A model generated the notes under the pieces. That model worked only from the letters and a program-made list of their open reading frames with translations, ran no database searches and was not told the origin of the DNA. Of a stretch of DNA of 64,000 nucleotides, positions 33,301 to 44,871 are shown in pieces (the first letter of the stretch is position 1; each line of letters starts with the position of its first letter). The position numbers were made by a program, and so were the translations under genes. The stretch comes from Stentor coeruleus (lineage: Eukaryota; Ciliophora; Heterotrichea; Heterotrichida; Stentoridae), in NCBI GenBank assembly GCA_001970955.1, contig MPUH01000165.1:27801-91800 (forward strand), given 5' to 3'.

Positions 33301-33940
33301 GTAAAAATGTCCCTTCCTTTATCATTTTCTGATTTTCCAAAGAACTAAGAATAAAATCTAACTGTTTGTTTTTGCTAATAATAACAAGTTTATTAATCCC
33401 TTTAGATTTAAGTGTTTTTTTCACAAGATCAGAAATCTTCTCTTCATTCATGTTGTTAAAAAAATACACAATATGCAGTGTTTTATCGCCATGGATAGAT
33501 TTTAGTTCTTCAGCAATTTTTATATCTTCAATATCTTCTGAACAAAGGATTGTAAATGTTGTTAGATTGTAATAATTAAGAAATTCATTTAACGCATTAG
33601 CTTCTTTTTGTATTGTTTTATAGAGTGTGAAACGATATGGGTGGAAACCTGTGATTCTTGTCAAAGTTAAATATGGAAGATTGAGATACTCAGCATAGGA
33701 GTTTATTAAAGGGATTAAAGCATGTGAGAAAGTTATGTCAATTATAAGATGCGGTTTGAAGGTATTAGAATAGTTAACTATTTTGGGAAATGAGTCAAAA
33801 AAATCGATCAAAATAAAGTTATCAGGTGGGAAGTATGGCTTTAGAAGTTCTGGTGTTGCATGGCTTCCAAGGATTAAGCAGTTTGATATGGTTATTCCAG
33901 TTACATGGATGAATAGTATTGTCAGTAGTTTTAAAACCAT
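30357..33940 (-). CDS. Large receptor with tandem ligand-binding lobes and multi-pass membrane domain, about 1142 aa
   Basis: Removing two overlap duplications (N at 32794, period 110; N at 32947, period 45) gives 3429 nt in one frame. It has a signal peptide (MVLKLLTILFIHVTG). Residues about 20-330 are a periplasmic-binding-protein-like lobe. A second, fuller receptor-family ligand-binding region (ANF receptor/Peripla_BP_6 type) spans about 350-760: TYKGAEYAVSQINDK, LGIAYITSFFGGGL, EIAIIGSLRQDFEFYPLF, CLSYDTVTVIKEALLYLM. A Cys-containing linker (HPLSPCPFENF) leads to about eight hydrophobic helices and a short cytosolic tail. This architecture is like a class C GPCR (glutamate/GABA-B type), but the membrane part has no clear 7tm_3 signature and may hold more than seven helices. 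Likely a chemoreceptor at the cell surface. Confidence 0.75.
32686..32903. repeat. Overlap duplication around N at 32794
   Basis: Copies 32686-32793 and 32796-32903, period 110, at least one difference (aatgat versus aataat). It breaks the receptor frame. Confidence 0.9.
32903..32991. repeat. Overlap duplication around N at 32947
   Basis: Copies 32903-32946 and 32948-32991, period 45. Confidence 0.88.
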
Positions 33941-34610
33941 GATTGAGTATAATATATAAAGGTTAGAATATAATATATAAGGGTAAGATTGAAAAATGAT
34001 TGTGTGCAGAAATATTGAGTTGAAGAAAATTAGGATTTGTATAAAGGATTAATAGTTTTTTTATTATTTATTAGGTGATAATTATAATTTATTAGAAAAT
34101 ATCTTGATAAGATGCTTATGTTAGGCTTAGAAAGATTTTTGTTATTTATAAAAATTTTAAAGCCAGGTTTAGAACTTTGAAAATATGAATTGAAGTTATA
34201 TATGTTGTTGTATTTAATAAGGATATATTAAGCCTAAACAATAAATTAGGGTAATTATCATAATTATTAATTAACTGTTTATTGTTTTCTTGATTAACTC
34301 CTATAATAAACTTGTGTAATTCACTAAATAAATTCTTATTTCATAATAAAAAAATTCAATAATTCCACTTTTTAGTCAGCAAATCATATCTAAGTTTTTA
34401 TAACAAAAAATGAGTATAATCTTAACACCTCTCATACAAATTCTATTAAAAAGAAATCAAATAATCCAATCATTATACTCGAACTATATCATCAAACTAA
34501 ATCCTCCAACTAACAAAAAAAATTAAACTCAACAATATTTTAATCATAAATTCTTCATATAATCATAATATCTCATATCTTTACTTATAAAAAAACTATA
34601 CTATACATAA
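33941..34610. other. Divergent intergenic region, no gene seen
   Basis: G/T-rich next to the receptor start, switching near 34250 to A/C-rich sequence before RAB2. Confidence 0.6.
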
Positions 34611-35228
<618 letters not shown>

Positions 35229-36719
35229 ATATTTAATTAGAAGAGTTATAAAATAAAGAAAAAAATTACGAGGAATTTGTTTGTGTTTTGGTTTTTTATC
35301 GAAGAATTCTCTTATGGTTTTCGCTTTGAAAAGTTTTTTAATTATTTTTATATGTGTAAAAACTTAAAAATATTGTGTGTAGATATAAAAAATTAGTTTA
35401 TATAAAAATTAGGATGTAGTTATTTTGTTCTTTTATTGTATTTATGTAAAATAAATCATTTTTTCTGAATACTTTAGTAAGCCGAAACTTTAGCTTATGC
35501 GGAAGAATATTAATGTATTGATCATAATTATGATAAAACAGAGAATTTTATTTTTATATATTAAGTGAAATTGTATTTAAAATATCTTCTGTTTTACATC
35601 AGCCTAGGATAAGCATTTTCCTATCTTCTTTATAAACTATGTATATCTCTGATATGTATAAATAAAAAGTAATATTTACTATTTATTATAAGTACATTTC
35701 ATTAATTTTCAAGCCTATAATTAATTATTTAGATAGACTTGGATGAGAATATTTTAGCAACATATATAAATTTTCAGAAAGATTTCTTTTAAACAGAAAA
35801 ACTAAAGAACCGAAGAAACACAAAAAAATAAAATAGGCATAATTTGGATGAAAAATTTAGATTCACTTCATTCGTTTAAGAATATATAAAAAATGTATTA
35901 AATATAAATAAGACCCAATATGAAATAAATGCATTTTGGTAAATATGTCAATAAAATGAAGTCCTAGATTACATATCGAAGGATACTCAAAATATAAATT
36001 AATCTGCCTTAAGATAGGAAATATAAGTATTTCTATCATCCAAAGCTTGAAAATATTTCACCTGTTGAAAAAAAAAATCCTAAGAAAGAATCAAAAGTGC
36101 CAGGGTTATATAAGATTTCTTTCAGTATAATACCTTCACTATTATAAATAATCTAATTACAAATTACGCTCTAGCCTATAAAATTGTTGTTCAAGTTGAA
36201 TAAGAATTATTCAATAGAACCATGTCAAACTGATAAACCATAGTAACTTCATACTGTTTCTAGCATTCTTACTCAGTTAGCGATAAAGTTTTAATCAAAA
36301 ATAGTCTTTTCACACCTTCATTTCTTCTAAGACTTCCTAATAAAATTAAAGCCATAGTTAAATTTTGGTATTCTTTAACTATAATTTATCTATATAGTCT
36401 ATTTTTCAAATCCCAGGTTTATATCTTAACATTACTTATTCAACAAACATAAATCCTCAAATGAACATAAAAATCCAAGCTTCCCATTATATCCCAATTA
36501 TCCACACAAAGAAAATAAGCTTTACATTATAATTCGATTTTTATATAAATATTGTGATTTCTAAAATCTGTTCAAAAAAAGAATAAATATTTATACCATT
36601 ATAAACATCCTTTATAAACCTTTATACAGCTTTAGGAGTAAATATTATTATATATAAAAACAATATAATACAAAAATATGTTGTGGTTTCATATTTAACC
36701 TTTAGTTATAAAAACTTAA
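35229..36719. other. 1.5-kb intergenic region, no gene seen
   Basis: Very AT-rich; G/T-rich just after RAB2. I found no frame with coding character, no RNA gene and no MGxC motif here. The last 300 bp are A/C-rich, upstream of the first small gene. Confidence 0.55.
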
Positions 36720-36962
36720 ATGGGTGCTTGTTGTACAAGTCATAAAATTCATCGTATCAATCCAGAAATACAGACTTGTTTGTTAGTAGATATGCAATTG
36801 ATGACTAAGAAGTTTGCAAGAGTTGATCTTGTTCTGCTAAAAATGTCATCAGAATCTAAATTATTTGGTTCCTCACAACCTAAAGCTGTTTTGTTGTCGA
36901 ATCCAAGTCTAAATCCATTGTATATTTCTCATGTGAATAAAAGGAAAATAATACAAAAGTAA
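36720..36962 (+). CDS. MGxC small-protein family, member 1 (80 aa, NPLY type)
   Basis: Not a family I recognise. The protein starts MGACCTSHKIHR (Gly2 myristoylation, Cys4 and Cys5 palmitoylation predicted) and ends with LLSNPSLNPLYISHVNK plus a basic tail. The middle (PEIQTCLLVDMQLMTKKF) is a predicted amphipathic helix. It is the closest relative in the window of the distant minus-strand member at 62352-62612: both share the N-terminus, the EMQ/DMQ-LMTK helix and the same C-terminal motif. It is flanked by long non-coding AT-rich DNA, so it probably has its own promoter. A membrane-tethered adaptor role is inference from the ends alone. Confidence 0.8.
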   Translation: MGACCTSHKIHRINPEIQTCLLVDMQLMTKKFARVDLVLLKMSSESKLFGSSQPKAVLLSNPSLNPLYISHVNKRKIIQK

Positions 36963-37937
36963 AATTTGGAATCCATTAAAATTACTATAAATATTTACTT
37001 AATAGTTTTATTTTGAATATAATAGACTAAGTTCAATATAATTCAGTTGGAAAACATTTATTATGTTTAGATGAATTTTAGTTTTTATTGTGTAAAATTG
37101 TTAGGGTTATGCTTTATTAATATTAAGATTTTAAATTCACATAAGTTTAGGGGAATTTGAAAAAATTTTTGTTTGAAAATGCACATAAAATATTGTGTTT
37201 ATGGGAAATTTTAAGTGAAATTTTGGATTGGATTCTTAGATTATGGAAATATGAAGTGTGTTTTTCATATTTTGTATAGTATAAAATTTCTAAAATGGAA
37301 ACTATAGCATATACTACTTTAATTGTAATTAACATTTAAATATACCCTAGCATTTTTGAAAACCCTACCTAATAATTTAATGAATAAAAACTTATTTGCA
37401 TGAACTCTATTATAATTCTATCGTTTTAAACATTAAAAATATAAATAGTAAAAAATGAATAAACTAAATTACCATAATTTCAAGTATAAAAAAAGCATAA
37501 AAATTACAAGAATTCTATACAATTAAAATCAAAACATAATAGAACTTGTTGATATTATCATTAATATATAAATCATACTAAAAAGCACAACTTTAAAAAT
37601 TTGTAATTTTTTTTTTCAACATAAAAAATTATTTGCAACATTTTTTCCCATTACAAGGCAAAATTTATACCAAAATTTATAAATTTAATAGATTCTTACA
37701 TAAGATATCAAATAAAACCAACTGAATAAAATATTAAAATCTATAAAAATATATTAAACTTGATAATATTTTTTGCTCTTATAAACATGATTATGTACTG
37801 GTTTTTATTATTTCAGGTTTGAATTATTCTTCAGTATAAATTTAATATAAATATCATAATAGTATTTATATAATCTATATGATAAAAATAATGTATAAAT
37901 TTCTACTAGTAAAATGTTTATAATATTATTTGTCAAT
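36963..37937. other. Intergenic, no gene seen
   Basis: G/T-rich to about 37340, then A-rich. The only frames are short and follow base composition. Confidence 0.5.
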
Positions 37938-38153
37938 ATGGGAGTTTGTATTGCTAAGCAAATAAAAAGTACTGAGTCATCAAATACTGCCTTAATAAGA
38001 AAGATTAAGCCTAAAGATAGCTTAATTACTAAAAATATTCAAAACAAACTGAGATTTAAGAATTGTTCACCATCAACACACGATTGCAAAGCTAATTTTG
38101 ATGAAAAAGGTGAATCAGAATTCGAAAAGTATCACCAGTTCCTTCTAAAGTAA
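37938..38153 (+). CDS. MGxC small-protein family, member 2 (71 aa, IQNKL type)
   Basis: The frame opens at 37914, but I choose the ATG at 37938 because it gives MGVCIAKQIKS, an acylation-type start matching its neighbours. The middle holds IKPKDSLITKNIQNKLRFK, which pairs with member 4 (FKAKDSMNVRQIQNKLKFK). The C-terminal NPLY motif of other members is absent. Function unknown; the basic amphipathic segment could bind membranes or a partner. Confidence 0.7.
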   Translation: MGVCIAKQIKSTESSNTALIRKIKPKDSLITKNIQNKLRFKNCSPSTHDCKANFDEKGESEFEKYHQFLLK

Positions 38154-38752
38154 ATTAAACTATTCTTAATTTATTTCAAAGTAGATATAAAAAGTCGTAA
38201 ATTTAGTCTTGATAATTTTTTAAAACTTATGTTAATCATTAAGTAAACAAGAAAATATTTAGATTTTATTCTGATTCAAAAGCAAATGATATAACAAAGT
38301 CAATATTTTATTTTCTCTTTGGACTTAATAAGTATTAAATAAAACACGAACGAAATTTACAAAAAATAGAAACGCTTTTTATTCTTTAATCCATTACAGT
38401 TTAAGAAAAAACAATTTTTAACATTATTGGACATATAAATTATACCCTAATAGCCGTAAAGATTATTTTCTTGTTAATCCAAAGCTATAAACATATCATA
38501 TTCAAAAACATCTTCGAAACTAAAATTATTTGAAATTGTATAAAAATAACAATATATTTGAAGGGAAAATTAAAAAAATCTAATCTTTAAAGTTTTTATA
38601 GTTTAAGAATATAGAATATGTCATTTTTTTATAATATTAAAGACTTAAAAACCAAGAAGTTCTTATGCAAATCTAACTACAGGAATAATAAAAAAATGGA
38701 ACCTAAATACCCTTATATAAAAAAACATGCAATTATAGCTTATAAAATAGAA
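38154..38752. other. Intergenic, no gene seen
   Basis: AT-rich spacer. An in-frame open stretch from 38618 joins member 3 but looks like leader sequence (Lys/Asn/Tyr from AT-rich codons). Confidence 0.5.
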
Positions 38753-38968
38753 ATGGGTATTTGCATAAGTCATCACAGAAAACCAATTTTAGATAAAACA
38801 AGCTCACGTGTTAAAATTATTTTGGGTGAGTCAATAAGATACAATCTTCAGATAAAAATTGCAGAAGAGCTTTCGAAGAAATATTCGCAGCAACCTTTGT
38901 TATTACATCCAATGATGAATCCCTTGTATGCATCGCATATACAAAAGAATAAATTAAAGCAAATTTAG
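38753..38968 (+). CDS. MGxC small-protein family, member 3 (71 aa, NPLY type)
   Basis: The frame is open from 38618, but the ATG at 38753 gives MGICISHHRKPI like the neighbouring genes and is preferred. The C-terminus reads LLHPMMNPLYASHIQKNK, matching members 1, 6, 7 and 8. A central Lys/Glu helix (QIKIAEELSKKY) precedes it. If translation began at 38618 instead, the Gly would be internal and could not be myristoylated. Confidence 0.75.
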   Translation: MGICISHHRKPILDKTSSRVKIILGESIRYNLQIKIAEELSKKYSQQPLLLHPMMNPLYASHIQKNKLKQI

Positions 38969-39910
38969 TTCTAATGATAAATTATAGCCAAATAATTTCT
39001 AAATTTACAAAGTTAAATCTTTGATGAATAGTTTTATCATAGCGTTTCAAATGATTAGATCAGATTAAAAAACATTAGATTTTGGGTAAATTTTAATGTA
39101 TTTGCCTTATAAGACTTGCTCCTATCTATATTTGCCTTATATATGAAATATTGAATATCCCTTCTAGAACAGTTTATTTTCTTAGCATATTTCCAAATCA
39201 AATTTAATGTGTAATTATTTTATATGATATTCGCTAAGGTATATATATTTATCGCTGATTATTAGTAAGTTAGTAAGATAGGAAATCGACAAAAAAGCTT
39301 AAAACTTAAAATTATCAAAAAATATATATACAAAAAATTAATTAGAGAATTTTTTAAGATGATTTTGATATGAAATCATCATACAATCTAGTAAATTTTC
39401 ATTTTTTAGATTTTCAACACAAAGAATTTGTGTTAAGGCATTTTGAATTTTTAATATGTTTTTGTATGAATATTAGTTTTAGTATTTTTTTACTTTTGTT
39501 CATTTGAAGAACTTTTGGTATATATTGACAATAATATAATTCTTGTGATTAAATATTTTTTGATTATTAAATATATAAATTTTATCTAAAATCCGGGCAA
39601 GTATTCATCTTTAAATTTTTAGAAATAATATAAATAATAAGTATAAGCAATTATACCCTAAATATATATTTTATACTATTAGATTCTGATTAAAATAATG
39701 AATATATATATATCAGATGTGTATAATAAAAAAATTTATATTATTTAGTAAGCTTATTTTGCATACAATATAAAAACATGTAAACTTATATGTAAGATTA
39801 TTTTATATAAAGGATTTGATAGATTAAAGACTTCATTTATTTCCTCAGATTTGCTATTTAAACGTATACTGAACATAAACCGCAATGGAGTGATATAATT
39901 TAGAAAATAA
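38969..39910. other. Intergenic, no gene seen
   Basis: AT-rich DNA with no supportable frame. Confidence 0.5.
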
Positions 39911-40099
39911 ATGGGTGTGTGCATGCCTCGAAAAATTCATGTGGAGAGTGAATCAAAGCATCCTTCAATCAAAGCGTTTAAAGCTAAAGATAGTATGAAT
40001 GTAAGGCAAATTCAAAACAAGCTAAAATTTAAGGGTTCCTCTGCTGCAAAAGCACCTGAAGATGCATTTGAAAAAAGCATCCCGATTAAAGACGAATAA
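39911..40099 (+). CDS. MGxC small-protein family, member 4 (62 aa, IQNKL type)
   Basis: Starts MGVCMPRKIHV. The segment FKAKDSMNVRQIQNKLKFK matches member 2 residue for residue at KDS, IQNKL and FK. The tail is acidic and Ala/Ser-rich, with no NPLY motif. This is the shortest member. Conservation of the same block in two genes 2 kb apart supports both as real, despite their small size. Confidence 0.7.
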   Translation: MGVCMPRKIHVESESKHPSIKAFKAKDSMNVRQIQNKLKFKGSSAAKAPEDAFEKSIPIKDE

Positions 40100-40639
40100 A
40101 AGAAGCTTAGATTAACCTGTTATACATATATTAATCTAGTTTGGATATCATCAGATTATAAATTCTAAGCTAATAAAATATCAATTATCTAAAAGCGAAA
40201 GCTATAATAAACTGGAATAATATAGTTAGACTAGAATGAATGAATTTTAATTACAAGTTTTATGAATTATCTATCTTAACTATAAAAGTATTCTAGTTAT
40301 GCAAGTAGATCATTAGAAAGTATGATATCAAATGCTTTAAACATATAAAAAATTCAAATTCAATCAATAATAAAATACTATTCTGTATGCATATTTTTAT
40401 CAGAGTACATAAAAACAAGATTACTTTTATATAAAGAGTAATTTAATTCTATCAAAGCTAAATAAACCTTTTTTACTTATATTTTTAGCATAAAAGATAT
40501 AAAAACAGTTGATCAACCTATAATATTTTACTTATAAAAAAGAATATTACCTTATTAAATATATATAGTTATCATAAAAATTGTTATTTTATTATAATTC
40601 AGTCCTAGTTTGAAAAAAACAAGTCATCAATAAATATAT

Positions 40640-40897
40640 TTGGGATTTATATACAAACAAAAAACAAAATTTTCATCATACCCTTTACAGACAAAAAATA
40701 TTATTATCTTTTAAAAAAATACCAAACCTGATTTAAAGAGACTATAAATAACATAAAAAATTGATTACTAAACCTATTCATTCACAGATTTAGGGAAAAT
40801 TGGCATCATTTAGATATTTAGTCTGTACTACCATTTTCTTATATAATTTAACTATAAATATCTGTTTGAAAAAGCACTAAGATTGAATTTAACCTAA
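40640..40897 (+). pseudogene. Degenerate duplicate of the 5' part of MGxC member 5
   Basis: The DNA from about 40640 to 40897 aligns, at an offset of about 288 bp, with 40925-41187, which is the upstream region and first codons of member 5. At 40853 the start codon reads ATA instead of ATG, the Gly codon is changed, and one T is missing in the following run (ctgtttga versus ctgttttga). The copy stops after about 15 codons, so it encodes nothing. Drift through the whole copy shows that it is not a recent or assembly duplicate. Confidence 0.75.
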
Positions 40898-41140
40898 AAA
40901 GCATGCATATGACTTTTATTCTTACAATAAATATACACAATAAAAAAAACAAAATTCCCATCGTGCTCTTTACAACATAAATTATCATATAGTAATTTTT
41001 TAAAAATGTTAAGTTTATTTAAGCAGACTTTAAAAAACATAACACAATTTATAAATAAATCTATTAATTTTACAGATTTAGTAACCGCTGGATCATTTGG
41101 ATATTTAGTCCGTAATACCATTTTCTTACATAATTTAACT

Positions 41141-41389
41141 ATGGGGATCTGTTTTGAAAAAGCACCTAGAATTGAATTAAAACCTAACAAACAAAAAACA
41201 ATGTTGGATTTTCATGATGATTATGAAGTTCTTTCTCCAAGGATGAAATTTGAAAAAGAGATAATGAAAAAAAGAACTCCTGATCATATGATAAATCAGA
41301 TTTCTGATAAAAATATTTTACTACAAGATTTTACGAAAAATCCTTTTTACAAATATCGTAGATATATTATCAATAGACTCAGATTTTAA
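41141..41389 (+). CDS. MGxC small-protein family, member 5 (82 aa, divergent C-terminus)
   Basis: The ATG at 41141 gives MGICFEKAPRIE; an open frame begins at 41006 but its extra 45 residues are treated as leader. The degenerate copy 288 bp upstream has lost exactly this ATG. The C-terminus FTKNPFYKYRRYIINRL is a variant of the NPLY motif, with Phe for Leu and without the Ser-His. The middle is charged and helical (PRMKFEKEIMKKR). Confidence 0.7.
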   Translation: MGICFEKAPRIELKPNKQKTMLDFHDDYEVLSPRMKFEKEIMKKRTPDHMINQISDKNILLQDFTKNPFYKYRRYIINRLRF

Positions 41390-42083
41390 TGATTATTTTA
41401 TATATAAGTTTTACAATAATACCTAAGTTTTTTAGAATAAGTAGTGGGAATAGGAAATTAACTAAGGATTAAGGAAATAATATTTTTTCTTTGAGTCAAA
41501 TTGTGTGAAGTAATAATGTTTTGAATGAAAAGAGATTAGTAAAATATTAGAAAGTTTTTTAAATAATTGAATCAAGGCTTGTATGTGAAAAAAGTATTTT
41601 AAAATTGTATATAAAGAACCTTGTCTTCACGTATGGAGTTTTACGTCTAAACCTTGACTATATTTTCTAAAAATAAAAGAATAAAAGTTTTACAAACAAT
41701 TCCATACCTTAAAACATATGAAAAGTAAACAAAACAATTTTTCAAGGTTGAATTTTTATCATATCGAATCCTTTATCATTACACCATATTTTCCTATCAC
41801 AGCATCAATCGCCTGCCTGAATATAATTTCCGCATTCCTATAAAGCTGATACTCAAATGTAAAAAATATTCTAAATTTCATCTTCAGTCCTGCTTCAAAA
41901 AATCCTAACTCAACAGTAGTTTATAAAAATTAATCATAAACAAATACTAAAAACAAACAGCCTATGCAACTTAATTAAATAATAAAATTAATCTATACAG
42001 TGATTATCTTATTAAAATAAAAAGTATTCTATTGATCATATAGAAAATATGATTTAGTTTTCATAACCCCTAATAAAAAAATA
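41390..42083. other. Intergenic, no gene seen
   Basis: AT-rich. The plus strand is G/T-rich to about 41600 and A/C-rich afterwards, the usual pattern between two plus-strand genes. Confidence 0.55.
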
Positions 42084-42320
42084 ATGGGTACTTGCTTAGG
42101 ACACCATAAAGAGAAATTTTACAAAATTCAAAGAATGCCATCGACATGGAATCTTGATTTAGAATCGATAAAGAATACTAAAACATATTACGAAAAAGAG
42201 AAAAGCAAAAAAAGGAACGATTTGGCTTTGTATTATATTCATGATAGAGAGCCGATACTAATGGATCCCAAATTGAATCCACTTTATATTTCCCATATAA
42301 AAAAAAATAAAGTATATTAA
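42084..42320 (+). CDS. MGxC small-protein family, member 6 (78 aa, NPLY type)
   Basis: Starts MGTCLGHHKEKF, close to MGVCLGHQKPHR of member 8. Ends ILMDPKLNPLYISHIKKNK. Between them is a polar Lys/Tyr-rich helix and YYIHDREP. The ATG follows directly after an A-rich leader. Same-strand neighbour of members 1-5 and 7. Confidence 0.78.
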   Translation: MGTCLGHHKEKFYKIQRMPSTWNLDLESIKNTKTYYEKEKSKKRNDLALYYIHDREPILMDPKLNPLYISHIKKNKVY

Positions 42321-43749
42321 TTAAGTACTTCACTGTTTCTTATAAGCATTGGTTATTAAAGGAAAATATTATTTGATGATTAAGATTATAGAAATTCTTG
42401 AGTTTTATTTTTCTAATGTTAAAAGGTTATACTTTGGTGAATTTTATACGAGCTGGCATTTTATCAGTACTTTATGGAATATCCGGCTATAGAAAATGAA
42501 AGAAAGGTATACTTTTGTATATATAGTTTTTAAAAAAAGGAATGTTTTACAAGGAATTTTATGTATTAAGAGCTATTGTGAGGTTTTTATTGTTTTAATG
42601 CTTGTAAAGATATAAAATTTAAATAATTAGATTTTCATAGCAAATGAAGACAGAAAATTTAAATAATTAGATTTTCATAGCAAATGAAGACAAAAAATCT
42701 TCAAGGGATTTGCTTGATTAAGCTTTTAATTAATATTTTATAAGCATTTGGATGTATAATTTGATGGAATTTAGTTAGATTTGAATTAGTAAAGAATACA
42801 ATCGTAACTTGAGCTTAATAGGGTAAAAGCTGTGTAGCTTTTTTTGTCCGAAGTTTTCTGATGTGAAGGCTGATTTTTTACTATGGTTATTTTAAGAAAA
42901 TATCTAGATTTATTTGGATAAACTATCTTGTTTTCACTTTTTATTAGGCAAACCATCAATAATTTTGTGGAAAATAGGCTGTTCTTGCTTATGAATTCTA
43001 AGATATTATGCTTTCATCATTTCTTTTAAATAAAACTCGCTTATTACAATTTTTTTATATGAAAGTTTGAGAGATTGTATTATCCCTAGATCACAAGACT
43101 GCTTTTCAAATTTTAACTAGTAAGTATTTTCTAATAAAAAATATATATTATAGCATTTAGTTTTATCTTATGCATATATCTTGAGACTTATGTATAAAAG
43201 TTTAATTTATTCTTATACCTAAATTAAGTCAAAATTTTCCCTTTATTTTTTTTTCTGGGGGCTAAACCCTTATTTTTTGTATGATTATAATTTATTTATT
43301 AAAATCACGATAAACACCCTAGTAAGAAGATATTTTTTCAACGATAAAAAGCTACCCTATCTAACTATTCTTATAAGAAAACTATGAGTAAAAATATTCA
43401 GTATGGCAGTCATGAAAATGGGCAAAGGGAACTACTAAAATACCCCTAATTCCCACATAAAACATTAAAATATAACTAATCATCTATAAGCCCACAATAA
43501 ATCATACACATCCTCAAACCAAACCAAAACTTCCTCAGACACTTAAACATAAAGAAAAATCATAAAATTCAAATTTATTCATCAGAAAAATAATTCTAAT
43601 CAAAAACTTCCTAAAATCATCCAAAAGTCCTAATTAAACTTTAATTACAATTTATCTATTACTCTCTTTTGTTAATAACCTCTTAAGCATACTTTATAGC
43701 TTATATCATCCATATCTAATTAAGTTAATCATACTTCATATTTATAAAT
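42321..43749. other. 1.4-kb intergenic region, no gene seen
   Basis: G/T-rich to about 43100, A/C-rich from about 43440. It contains a 40-bp tandem duplication at 42614-42692 but no supportable frame. Confidence 0.55.
42614..42692. repeat. 40-bp tandem duplication
   Basis: Units 42614-42653 and 42654-42692 are essentially identical, in non-coding DNA and with no N between them. Confidence 0.85.
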
Positions 43750-44028
43750 ATGGGCTGCTCATGTGTTAATCGAAACATAAATCAGATTGAAATGATGGAG
43801 AAGTACTCATCAGCATTAAATCTCACTACACAAACATTAAAGATTACATTAAAACTATCACAAAATTTAAAGCCTTCAAATAAGCTTGTATATAAAGAGA
43901 AACGTTTTGTGGAACCAAAAGTAATAAAACTATCTGATATAAAATTGAATCCTTTATATGCATCACGCTTGAAGATGAAATTACGCTCAACACAAAAATA
44001 CACTATCAGGAATGAAACAGTCTTTTAA
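43750..44028 (+). CDS. MGxC small-protein family, member 7 (92 aa, NPLY type)
   Basis: Starts MGCSCVNRNINQ (Cys3 and Cys5 available for palmitoylation). The motif near the C-terminus is IKLNPLYASRLKMK, with Arg for His, followed by a longer basic tail. The centre contains a Thr/Leu-rich helix (LTTQTLKITLKLSQNL). It is the last of the seven plus-strand members; the next gene is the convergent kinesin. Confidence 0.78.
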   Translation: MGCSCVNRNINQIEMMEKYSSALNLTTQTLKITLKLSQNLKPSNKLVYKEKRFVEPKVIKLSDIKLNPLYASRLKMKLRSTQKYTIRNETVF

Positions 44029-44871
44029 TTACATACAATATATATAAGTCTAATGAATTAAAATAATAATTTTTACCATTGGTATGTTATATAAATTATA
44101 TTAACAATTGAATATATATTGTTAGGTTTTCCTTAGAACTGTGCTAGTTTTTTTTGATTTATAAGATTAAATAATTATATAAGCATAAAAGTTCATAAGA
44201 AAATGTTTGCTTGTTTGGATTTTTTAGGTTGGAATTTTAGGAAAACTTTTTAGTTGTATTTATGTGATGTTTGAGTTTGATTATGAATTAAGATATTAAG
44301 ATTGAAATATCGTACTCAAGGAGAATTTTTCATTTTTTGTCAAGGATTGTTTTGTAAAGGATGACTTTGATGTTGAGATGGTTAACTAGAAGCATGATTT
44401 ACTTGTACTTGATGATTGATATACAATTTAATTAGGTATGAATTGGTAAAAAGTTCATTAGAGTCAATTTAAAGTGCGAATTTTTGAAAAAATAGGATTT
44501 TTTATTATATAAGTTGGTACTTGTGTGGAGAAATTTTTTATATAAGATAGAGTATACATTATTAGGAATTTTGGCTTTTAAACTATAGCTTTAGTTTTAA
44601 TTTTTTCTATCAAGTAAAAAAATCCATAAAAAGAAATATACACAATTGATTAAATTATTTTCTAAATCATAAGTTAGGACTTGAAACAAGAACATGATTC
44701 TTAAGACCTTTACACAATTATTTTACCCAATTTCTCATTATTCCAACCCAAAAAAGCCTATTTTCTCTCAACAACTAATTTCCAAATCCACAACTATTTA
44801 TAAACCCTATCACTTCTCATATTTCTACTTATTTCAGCAGAACATATTTATAAATCTATAAAACCCATTTT
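44029..44871. other. Convergent intergenic region, no gene seen
   Basis: G/T-rich 3' flank of member 7 to about 44550, then A/C-rich 3' flank of the kinesin gene. Confidence 0.6.

Noticed and set aside
36411-36430. A ttcaaatccc sequence resembling a tRNA T-arm
   Set aside because: No matching acceptor, D-arm or anticodon stem around it. No tRNA gene was supported anywhere in the window.
37147-37335. 62-residue minus-strand frame between MGxC members 1 and 2
   Set aside because: AT-rich codons only, no motif and no similarity to the neighbouring family.
38618-38752. 45-codon N-terminal extension of MGxC member 3 (and a similar one at 41006-41140 for member 5)
   Set aside because: Would bury the Met-Gly-Ile-Cys start shared by the family. 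The extensions do not resemble each other and consist of AT-driven residues.
40894-41190. 98-residue minus-strand frame over MGxC member 5
   Set aside because: Antisense shadow of the duplicated 5' region and start of member 5.
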